The translations under genes and the position numbers were made by a program. Below, piece by piece: positions 14,701-20,082 of a stretch of 20,082 nucleotides of DNA (the first letter of the stretch is position 1; every line of letters begins with the position of its first letter). The notes under the pieces were generated by a model, which saw only the letters and a program-made list of their open reading frames with translations, was not told the DNA's origin and did not search any database. Source of the stretch: Firmicutes bacterium UBA5420 (GTDB taxonomy: Bacteria > Bacillota > Limnochordia > Darwinibacteriales > Darwinibacteriaceae); assembly GCA_002409455.1 (NCBI GenBank), contig DHNI01000068.1, forward strand, positions 1 through 20,082, given 5' to 3'.

Positions 14701-14927
14701 AGCCCTAAGAATCCCTTTTTATCAGCAATGGATATGACCTCATAGCCGGCTTCCGCAACGGCACTGCGCACAGCATCTTCGCTCCATGCGCCTTCCACCA
14801 CAAGTATGGCCTGGTCTTTTTTGTGGTTAGCATCGGCTTTGATACCGGGTAGCTTGTTAAGAGCAGTTTCTACTCTCTTTTGACAATGCTCACAGGTCAT
14901 ACCCTTGATTTTGACTACTTTTTTCAC
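14697..14927 (-). CDS. copZ: copper chaperone CopZ (HMA domain)
   Basis: A 76-residue single heavy-metal-associated domain that carries Cu(I) in the cytoplasm and hands it to CopA. The metal motif GMTCEHC puts Cys12 and Cys15 near the N-terminus, followed by a beta-alpha-beta-beta-alpha-beta pattern. I chose the GTG at 14927 because AGGAG (14936-14940) lies 8 bases upstream. A GTG at 14936 overlaps that site. Met10 and the C-terminal segment around GYEVISI are typical of the fold. It lies between copA (about 15 bases away) and csoR (4-base overlap). Confidence 0.93.
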   Translation of the reverse strand: MKKVVKIKGMTCEHCQKRVETALNKLPGIKADANHKKDQAILVVEGAWSEDAVRSAVAEAGYEVISIADKKGFLGL

Positions 14928-14942
14928 AGCTAACACTCCTGT

Positions 14943-17210
14943 CTATTTTTTGGGGTTGAAACGCCTTAGACGTAATGCATTAGAAACAACAAAGATCGAG
15001 CTAAGACTCATAGCAGCCGCTGCATACATGGGATTTAGTTTCCAGCCGAAGAATGGGTAGAGAAGACCTGCGGCTAGGGGAATCCCCATGGAATTGTAGA
15101 AGAAGGCCCAGAACAAATTTTGCTTAATATTTTGTATTGTTGCTTTGCTAAGCTGGATGGCGGTTGGAACATCGTTCAGATCGTTTTTCATCAGCACAAT
15201 GTCAGCAGATTCAATAGCCACGTCGGTACCTGCTCCAATAGCAATCCCCACGTCAGCTCGGGCTAACGCTGGGGCATCATTGACGCCGTCTCCTACCATA
15301 GCAACCGTTTTTCCTTGCTCATGAAGGTTGCGGATTTCCCGTTCTTTGTCTTCAGGCAAGACCTCAGCAATCACTCTTTCGATACCCAGTTCACGGCGGA
15401 TGGCTTCGGCTGTTCTTTTATTATCGCCTGTTAGCATTACGACATCTACGCCTAGATGTTTAAGCCTTTGAATGGCTGGCCTACTGGAAGGTTTTACTAC
15501 ATCTGCTACTGCGATGATACCTAACACCTCGGTGGTACTAGCAAAGTACATGGGGGTTTTCCCTTGCTCTGCCAACTCATCGGCCTGTCTTTCCAGCTCT
15601 CCAAGACGGATCCCGTTGTCATGCATAAAAGAGAGATTTCCCGCAAGATAGACCTGTTCTTTGATTGTCCCCCGCACACCTTTGCCCGCTACCGCCAGAA
15701 AGTCGTTTACCTGTTCAAAGCGGATGTTCTCTTCGATGCCCTTGGTGACGATAGCTTCAGCTAAAGGATGTTCAGAAGGCTTTTCCAGTGAAGCACCAAT
15801 GGTAAGGAGCTTCTCTTTACTCAAGGTCGAACCAGCGATGACGTCGGTTACTTGAGGCTTGCCTTCCGTGATGGTTCCGGTCTTATCTAGGACAACAGTA
15901 TCAATGTTGTGTGCTGTTTCAAGTGATTCAGCGGATTTGATCAAAATACCGTGGAGTGCTCCTTGTCCAGTACCTACCATGATAGCTACTGGTGTCGCAA
16001 GCCCCAGAGCACAGGGACAAGAGATAACTAGCACAGCAATGCCAATTGTCAAGGCAAACTCAAAGGGATAGCCTAAAAGTAGCCAGACTACGAAAGCTGT
16101 TATGGCAATGGCGATGACTACTGGTACAAAAATGCCGCTAATCTTATCGGCCATTTTGGCAATGGGTGCCTTAGATGAGCTCGCCTCTTCCACTAAACGA
16201 ATGATCTGAGCTAAGGTGGTGTCATCACCAATGCGCGTGGCCTTAAAATGGAACGCGCCTGACTTATTGATGGTTGCAGAGATAACCTTGTCACCAACAC
16301 CTTTGGCTACAGGGATACTCTCGCCAGTAAGGGCTGATTCGTCCACTGCGGAACTTCCTTCTACGATGACTCCATCGACAGGGATGCTCTGACCTGGCTT
16401 AATTACAATGATGTCACCTTCAATGAGATCTACCACTGGAATCTCCACTTCTTGGCCACCGCGGATCACTGTGGCCACCTTGGGCGCTAAATCAATTAGC
16501 TTAGCGATGGCATCAGAGGTACGTCCTTTGGACCGTGCTTCTAGATATTTGCCCAGGGTGATCAAGGCCAGAATCATGGTAGCGGATTCGAAGTAAAGGT
16601 CGTGGCTGTAACGCATTACTAGATCGAAATCGCCATGGCCTAATCCCCAACCAATCCTGAACATAGCAAATACGCCATAGACTACTGCTGCTCCAGAACC
16701 AATAGCAATCAAGGAGTCCATATTCGGGCTTCTATGCCAAAGAGTCTTAAAACCAGTCTGGTAGTATTGGCGGTTCACATATATAACGGGTAGTGCCAAG
16801 AGAAATTGAGTTAGGGCCATGGTTGCAGCGTTTTCTACGCCCAATAAGAAAGAAGGCATGGGTAGGCGAACCATGTGTCCCATGGCTACGTACATTAGAA
16901 GTACCATAAAGATCATGGAGACGATGGTTCGATATTTCTTCTCATCGATATCATTTTGCACCTGGTTTGCCTCGCTAGTTTGTACAGGCGCATTTGAACT
17001 CGCAAAGGAAGCGCTATAACCAGCGTCATTAACTGTGGAGATGATTGCGTTCGCTTCCAAGACACTATCGTCATACTCTACCGTCATGTTGTTTGATAGT
17101 AGGTTTACGTTAACAGAGGAGACCCCTTCCATATGTCCAACTGCTTTCTCCACAGACGCGGAACAAGCAGAACAGGTCATGCCGGTGACGTTAAATTTTT
17201 CTTTTTTCAT
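14943..17210 (-). CDS. copA: Cu(I)-exporting P-type ATPase CopA
   Basis: A 755-residue P1B-1 ATPase of the cytoplasmic membrane that pumps Cu(I) out. There is one N-terminal HMA domain (GMTCSAC, Cys13 and Cys16). Eight membrane helices are expected. The transport-site CPC is at 398-400, TGES at 295-298, the phosphorylated Asp442 in DKTGT, the HP motif at 481-482, and GDGVNDAP starting at 640. The last helices contain YNSMGIPLAAG and MSLSSIFVVSNALRL, which carry the Asn/Tyr and Met/Ser residues that mark Cu(I) selectivity. AGGA in GGGAGGAAAG lies about 8 bases before the ATG. First gene of the copper operon; the CsoR-like operator is right in front. Confidence 0.96.
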   Translation of the reverse strand: MKKEKFNVTGMTCSACSASVEKAVGHMEGVSSVNVNLLSNNMTVEYDDSVLEANAIISTVNDAGYSASFASSNAPVQTSEANQVQNDIDEKKYRTIVSMIFMVLLMYVAMGHMVRLPMPSFLLGVENAATMALTQFLLALPVIYVNRQYYQTGFKTLWHRSPNMDSLIAIGSGAAVVYGVFAMFRIGWGLGHGDFDLVMRYSHDLYFESATMILALITLGKYLEARSKGRTSDAIAKLIDLAPKVATVIRGGQEVEIPVVDLIEGDIIVIKPGQSIPVDGVIVEGSSAVDESALTGESIPVAKGVGDKVISATINKSGAFHFKATRIGDDTTLAQIIRLVEEASSSKAPIAKMADKISGIFVPVVIAIAITAFVVWLLLGYPFEFALTIGIAVLVISCPCALGLATPVAIMVGTGQGALHGILIKSAESLETAHNIDTVVLDKTGTITEGKPQVTDVIAGSTLSKEKLLTIGASLEKPSEHPLAEAIVTKGIEENIRFEQVNDFLAVAGKGVRGTIKEQVYLAGNLSFMHDNGIRLGELERQADELAEQGKTPMYFASTTEVLGIIAVADVVKPSSRPAIQRLKHLGVDVVMLTGDNKRTAEAIRRELGIERVIAEVLPEDKEREIRNLHEQGKTVAMVGDGVNDAPALARADVGIAIGAGTDVAIESADIVLMKNDLNDVPTAIQLSKATIQNIKQNLFWAFFYNSMGIPLAAGLLYPFFGWKLNPMYAAAAMSLSSIFVVSNALRLRRFNPKK

Positions 17211-17227
17211 CTATCTTTCCTCCCACT

Positions 17228-17244
17228 ACACCCCTGGGGGGTGT
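17228..17244. promoter_or_regulatory. putative CsoR operator of the copA operon
   Basis: ACACCCC (17228-17234) and GGGGTGT (17238-17244) form a GC-rich inverted repeat around TGG, the shape expected for CsoR operators. It lies between the -10 box and the copA ribosome binding site, starting a few bases after the expected transcription start. Confidence 0.8.
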
Positions 17245-17254
17245 TAGTGATTTA

Positions 17255-17284
17255 AGTATACAGTATCATTTTGCTCAGTGTCAA
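17255..17284 (-). promoter_or_regulatory. promoter of copA-copZ-csoR
   Basis: On the minus strand TTGACA (17279-17284), 18-base spacer, TATACT (17255-17260). Confidence 0.85.
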
Positions 17285-17301
17285 GGGTTTTAACTCGTAC
17301 A

Positions 17302-17353
17302 CCGGGATCGCCGGGATCGTATTGACATCGTACTGAAACCGTACTGTTTCAGT
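17302..17353. repeat. tandem 9-mer and 8-bp inverted repeat between divergent promoters
   Basis: CCGGGATCG occurs twice back to back (17302-17319), followed by ACTGAAAC (17332-17339) and GTTTCAGT (17346-17353), a perfect 8-bp inverted repeat with a six-base spacer. The stretch lies between the copA promoter and the tRNA-Arg promoter and contains no gene. Function unknown. Confidence 0.6.
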
Positions 17354-17364
17354 CGCAGTCGTCC

Positions 17365-17393
17365 TTGATTTTCACCACTGCAGCTGTTATAAT
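17365..17393 (+). promoter_or_regulatory. promoter of tRNA-Arg
   Basis: TTGATT (17365-17370), 17-base spacer, TATAAT (17388-17393), with an extended -10 TG one base upstream. It lies 17 bases before the tRNA. Confidence 0.88.
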
Positions 17394-17410
17394 TACCTTG
17401 TCGTTAAAAA

Positions 17411-17485
17411 GCGCCTATAGCTCAGCGGATAGAGCATCGGCCTCCGGAGCCGGGAGCGCAGGTTCGAGTCCTGCTAGGCGCGCCA
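17411..17485 (+). tRNA. tRNA-Arg(CCG)
   Basis: 75 bases with encoded CCA. Acceptor GCGCCTA/TAGGCGC; D arm GCTC/GAGC; anticodon stem TCGGC/GCCGG with one wobble pair, loop CTCCGGA, anticodon CCG reading CGG. T arm GCAGG/CCTGC. Discriminator G. Confidence 0.96.
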
Positions 17486-17494
17486 ATCGAAATT

Positions 17495-17552
17495 AATCCG
17501 AACGATTCGCGAGAGGCTATTCCTGTTAGTGAAGGGTTCGGATTTGTTATTT
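17495..17552 (+). terminator. probable terminator of tRNA-Arg
   Basis: AATCCGAAC (17495-17503) pairs with GTTCGGATT (17536-17544), a 9-bp perfect stem with a 32-base loop, followed by TGTTATTT. The large loop makes it less certain than the other terminators. The rest, up to 17637, shows no gene. Confidence 0.6.
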
Positions 17553-17637
17553 ACATTGGGATTACTACCTACTGGAAGCTGATCAAGAAATATGAGCAAC
17601 AGTTATTTTACTTTCCTGTTGGTTAACGACTACTCAA

Positions 17638-17666
17638 TTGTGCAGTGAACTCCCGCATGGTATATT
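17638..17666 (+). promoter_or_regulatory. probable promoter of the XRE regulator gene
   Basis: TTGTGC (17638-17643), 17-base spacer, TATATT (17661-17666), about 33 bases before the chosen start codon. Confidence 0.6.
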
Positions 17667-17698
17667 TTAAGGGCAGAAGACAAGCGGGGGGAGTAATT

Positions 17699-18748
17699 AT
17701 GCACGTTGGTAACGTTATTAGGAAATACCGCAAGGATAAAAATCTAACACAAGAGGAACTGGCGAAGCGCCTTGGCGTGACCGCTCCGGCAGTGAATAAA
17801 TGGGAAAACGGTCATTGCCTGCCGGACATTTCTTTACTATCACCCATAGCCAGACTGTTGAATATCTCCACAGACACATTGTTGTCGCACGAAAAGGAAC
17901 TCTCTGATGTGGAAGCGAATCGCTTGGTGGAGCAGGCGAATAAAAAACTACAATCAGAACCCTTCGACGAAGTATTTCAATGGGTGAAAGAATGTCTTAC
18001 GGAATATCCCAATTGCAACTATTTGATTCTTTGGATGATTCGCATGTTTGACAGTCATCGGCAGAGGTTGGAACTTCCTGATAAAGAAAAATACGACACC
18101 TACATCTTGGATTCCTATAAGCGTGTGTTGGAAAGCGATAATGAGCAAATGAAGAATGCTGCTGCCGAATCGCTATACTACTTTCATATGAATAAGGAAC
18201 AATATCAGCAAGCAGAGCAATATCTAACCTATTTTTCTCAAGAAAACCCAGAGCGCAAGCGGAAACAGGCTATGATTTGCAGTAAAACAGGGAGACAGAA
18301 TGAGGCATATAAAGCCTATGAGGAACTACTCTATGCCGGATACCAAAGCCTGAATATGACTTTCCATAGTATCTATACGTTGGCGTTAGAAGAAAACGAC
18401 TATGATAGGGCGCATATGTTGGTTGATAAGATGCAGAAATTAGCGCGCCTATTTGAATTCGGCGAATTTCACGAGATTTCCCCCAAACTTGAATTGGCGG
18501 TATTGGAAGAAGACGAGGCAGCAACCCTGCGTATTATGGAGCAAATGCTGGCAAACCTTGAGACTATATCTGCTTTTACAAAATCGTCTCTTTATGTGCA
18601 TATGGATTTTAAAGAGATAAGTCGGGAATTTCTTGCAACGATTCGAGAAGACCTGATGAAAGAATTTCGCGATGCGGAAACCTATGCGTATTTAAAGCGA
18701 AGTCAACAATGGAAAGAGTTGGTGGGATTATCTGAGCGCCAAAATTAA
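17699..18748 (+). CDS. XRE-family transcriptional regulator with C-terminal TPR-like domain
   Basis: A 349-residue protein with an N-terminal XRE/Cro helix-turn-helix (residues 1-62: VIRKYRKDKNLTQEELAKRL, then GVTAPAVNKWENG and LPDISLLSPIARLLNIS). The long alpha-helical remainder has TPR-like pairs rich in Tyr and Leu (for example EQYQQAEQYLTYF and NEAYKAYEELLYAGY). The architecture is common in Bacillota stand-alone regulators and in peptide-responsive regulators. The ligand is unknown. I chose the ATG at 17699 because GGGGGGAG lies 6 bases upstream; a start 18 codons earlier would include the promoter region and binding site. The gene is AT-rich with many CAA/GAA codons, unlike the housekeeping genes, so acquisition is possible. 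It does not obviously pair with a target gene, though the ABC-F leader follows it. Confidence 0.87.
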   Translation: MHVGNVIRKYRKDKNLTQEELAKRLGVTAPAVNKWENGHCLPDISLLSPIARLLNISTDTLLSHEKELSDVEANRLVEQANKKLQSEPFDEVFQWVKECLTEYPNCNYLILWMIRMFDSHRQRLELPDKEKYDTYILDSYKRVLESDNEQMKNAAAESLYYFHMNKEQYQQAEQYLTYFSQENPERKRKQAMICSKTGRQNEAYKAYEELLYAGYQSLNMTFHSIYTLALEENDYDRAHMLVDKMQKLARLFEFGEFHEISPKLELAVLEEDEAATLRIMEQMLANLETISAFTKSSLYVHMDFKEISREFLATIREDLMKEFRDAETYAYLKRSQQWKELVGLSERQN

Positions 18749-18760
18749 TTTCCAAGGGCA

Positions 18761-18789
18761 TTGTCATTGATTGTGAGTTCTGGTAAAAT
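18761..18789 (+). promoter_or_regulatory. promoter of the ABC-F leader
   Basis: TTGTCA (18761-18766), 17-base spacer, TAAAAT (18784-18789), with an extended -10 TG one base upstream. It starts only 12 bases after the regulator stop codon. Confidence 0.8.
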
Positions 18790-18814
18790 CTAGTTATTAG
18801 CAGGAGGTGAAGTG

Positions 18815-18940
18815 ATGAACACGGTCTCAGTTAACACGATTTTAGATAGACTCGCTCATATTGTCTCTTCTATTACGTCAAATAAGAGCCTCCAAGGGAG
18901 GGATCTGTCCAAAACTAGATATCGTGAACTGAGCAGGTGA
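18815..18940 (+). CDS. 41-residue upstream ORF, putative leader peptide of the ABC-F gene
   Basis: Codes for MNTVSVNTILDRLAHIVSS followed by 22 more residues ending RELSR. The ATG has a perfect AGGAGGTGA five bases upstream, stronger than most genes in the window, and sits about 20 bases after the expected transcription start. No known domain, signal peptide or membrane helix is seen. Its 3' half contains CCTCC/GGAGG (18889-18901) and a CTCCAAG (18890-18896) that is repeated at 19088-19094, where it overlaps the terminator stem of the leader. This fits a ribosome-sensing leader peptide, as known for antibiotic-inducible ABC-F genes, but it could be an independent small protein. Confidence 0.65.
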   Translation: MNTVSVNTILDRLAHIVSSITSNKSLQGRDLSKTRYRELSR

Positions 18941-19133
18941 ATCATCATTTTGAATACTCTTGAGAGGTATTCCCGGGTATGGTTGCTTGCCCGGGTTGTT
19001 GATTTTTGTGCAATTTGTCGATTGCACGAGAAATCACCTTGGAGTTTCGCACGCGAAACATTTTACGAAGCATCCACTACTTCTTTTCTCCAAGACCTGG
19101 GCTCGCTTACTGCTGCTCAGGTCTTTGTTTTGG
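18941..19133 (+). promoter_or_regulatory. structured leader (candidate attenuator) of the ABC-F gene
   Basis: A row of hairpins lies between the small ORF and the ABC-F gene. First is CCCGGG (18972-18977) with CCCGGG (18990-18995), followed by TTGTTGATTTTT. Next are GTGCAAT/ATTGCAC (19008-19014 with 19021-19027) and GTTTCGC/GCGAAAC (19044-19050 with 19053-19059). Last is the terminator at 19092-19130. CTTGGAG (19038-19044) can pair with CTCCAAG (19088-19094) and would then block the terminator stem, or with the copy inside the small ORF (18890-18896). In-frame readings across this region exist on the plus strand but lack convincing starts. Confidence 0.7.
19092..19131 (+). terminator. intrinsic terminator in the ABC-F leader
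   Basis: AAGACCTG (19092-19099) pairs with CAGGTCTT (19118-19125), extended by GC/GC (19101-19102 with 19115-19116) after a G-T position, followed by TGTTTTGG. It ends about 25 bases before the ABC-F start codon, where it would control readthrough. Confidence 0.8.
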
Positions 19134-19155
19134 TTTGAATAGAAGGGAGAAAAGC

Positions 19156-20082
19156 ATGTTAGAGATTGCATTGGATGGTGTACAGAAATATTATGGAGCG
19201 AACCAAGTGCTAGGGGAAGTCACCTTTGGCGTCAACCAGGGCGAAAAGGTGGGCCTTCTCGGAAAGAATGGAGCAGGTAAAACAACAATCTTCAAAATAC
19301 TTTCTGGAACGGAAGACATTGATTCAGGTAGGAAGATGATCAGGAAAGGGGCTGTAGTAGGCCTCTTGGATCAAATAGCCGACTTTCCCGATTGTTATAC
19401 AACCCATGATGTGCTCTACTCGGCTTTTGAGGCTGCTCGGGAAGTTCATGATCAAATGCAGCGGATTGAAGTGCGCATGGAGCAGAATCCCACCGATGAA
19501 CTATTGAAGCGGTATGGTGAGCTTCAGGAGCTTTACGAAGCGAAGGATGGATACGTCATCCAAAGCAATATTGACAGAATTTGCATGGGCCTGAAAATCG
19601 ATGAAGAACTGGTAGATAAGAAATTTAGTCTATTAAGTGGTGGAGAAAAAACCCGGGTTATGCTTGGAAAACTCCTCCTGGAAGACCCCGATGTCCTGCT
19701 TTTAGATGAGCCCACAAACCATCTGGATCTGAGTTCTATAGAGTGGTTAGAGGGTTTTTTGGCCGCTCATAAGGGAACCTCCATTATTATTTCTCATGAC
19801 AGGTATTTTTTAGATGAGGCCGTAGGGAGAATTGTGGAGATTGTGGATGGCAGAGCGGAACTTTATGCTGGAAATTACTCCTATTTCGTCCAGGAAAAGC
19901 GAGCCAGATATGAAAGTCAACTGGCGAAATACGAACAGCAGCAAAAAGAGATCAAGAGGCTTGAAGACGCAGCAAAGAGAATGCACGATTGGGCGCAAAG
20001 GGCAGACAACGAAGCTATGCACAAACGAGCCTTTAATATTGAGAAACGTATCGAAAGGATGGAGAAAACCGAAAGGCCGCTG
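19156..20082 (+). CDS. ABC-F family ATPase, ribosome-associated (partial, 3' end outside window)
   Basis: 309 residues are visible and the frame is open to the last base; a full protein would have a second ABC domain. The first ATPase domain is intact: Walker A GKNGAGKTT (near 36-44), signature LSGGEKTR, Walker B VLLLDEPTNHLD, and the switch His in SHDRYF. No membrane segment is present. The residues after about 245 form a charged coiled-coil linker (KYEQQQKEIKRLE, then RMHDWAQRADNEAMHKRAF), the region that reaches into the ribosomal E site in ABC-F proteins. Members act either as translation factors or as antibiotic-resistance ribosome-protection proteins. The attenuator-like leader favours the second, but the subfamily is uncertain. 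AAGGGAG lies 6 bases before the ATG. Confidence 0.93.
   Translation, partial: MLEIALDGVQKYYGANQVLGEVTFGVNQGEKVGLLGKNGAGKTTIFKILSGTEDIDSGRKMIRKGAVVGLLDQIADFPDCYTTHDVLYSAFEAAREVHDQMQRIEVRMEQNPTDELLKRYGELQELYEAKDGYVIQSNIDRICMGLKIDEELVDKKFSLLSGGEKTRVMLGKLLLEDPDVLLLDEPTNHLDLSSIEWLEGFLAAHKGTSIIISHDRYFLDEAVGRIVEIVDGRAELYAGNYSYFVQEKRARYESQLAKYEQQQKEIKRLEDAAKRMHDWAQRADNEAMHKRAFNIEKRIERMEKTERPL

Noticed and set aside
17580..17648. An 18-codon frame starting ATGAGC at 17592 before the XRE gene
   Set aside because: It has no ribosome binding site and lies upstream of the probable promoter.
18950..19142. Two overlapping frames of about 60 codons inside the ABC-F leader
   Set aside because: They run through all the leader hairpins. 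One has a TTG start with an AGGTGA about 9 bases upstream, so translation is not excluded, but the protein resembles nothing and the hairpins explain the sequence better.
1..20082. CRISPR arrays, insertion sequences, phage genes or attachment sites
   Set aside because: No regularly spaced repeats, transposase or integrase genes, or direct repeats flanking the tRNA genes were found. The tRNA genes look intact and show no duplicated 3' ends in the window.

Overview
The window looks like a chromosomal core region of a Gram-positive, low-to-mid-GC Bacillota (Firmicutes) bacterium. Three things point there. The gene order orn/lys/arg decarboxylase (yaaO-like) - tmk - darA - yaaR - holB - ricT - rsmI - abrB - metS - tatD matches the Bacillus subtilis yaaO-to-yabD segment. 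metS sits behind a T-box riboswitch. Ribosome binding sites are strong AGGAGG types and GTG/TTG starts are common. I cannot name the species. Compared with B. subtilis, genes for YabA, the TrmN6-type methylase and the GIY-YIG protein YazA are missing between ricT and rsmI, and a phosphosulfolactate synthase/MFS transporter pair lies between abrB and metS.

Layout. Positions 1-4692 (+) are a tightly packed, mostly overlapping operon: the 3' end of a PLP decarboxylase, thymidylate kinase, a c-di-AMP-binding PII-like protein, YaaR, DNA polymerase III delta', RicT and RsmI. Positions 4676-7087 (-) hold abrB with its own sigma-A promoter, phosphosulfolactate synthase (comA) and an MFS transporter. 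Positions 7182-11493 (+) hold a promoter, a Met-specific T-box, metS, tatD and purA. Positions 11490-12461 (-) encode an alpha/beta hydrolase whose stop codon overlaps that of purA. Positions 12632-12893 (+) are a two-tRNA unit (Lys, Glu) with promoter and terminator. Positions 12944-13768 (+) encode a membrane-anchored protein with two tandem FMN_bind domains. Positions 13928-14383 (-) are a four-tRNA operon (Gly, Thr, Val, Ala) with promoter and terminator. Positions 14437-17284 (-) are a copper export operon, copA-copZ-csoR, with an apparent CsoR operator. Then on + come tRNA-Arg, an XRE regulator, and a long structured leader with a 41-codon upstream ORF in front of an ABC-F ATPase that runs off the window.

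How the parts fit. The first operon joins DNA precursor supply and replication (tmk, holB), c-di-AMP sensing (darA) and RNA-related functions (ricT, rsmI). The metS unit should respond to uncharged tRNA-Met. CopA exports Cu(I), CopZ carries it and CsoR represses the operon. The ABC-F gene has an attenuator-like leader, as antibiotic-inducible ribosome-protection ABC-F genes often do.

The most notable observations are the ABC-F leader with competing hairpins, the fact that six of the seven tRNAs have C34 anticodons and read NNG codons, the duplicated flavinylation-type domain, a delta' subunit without its cysteine module, and a RicT with an altered C-terminus.
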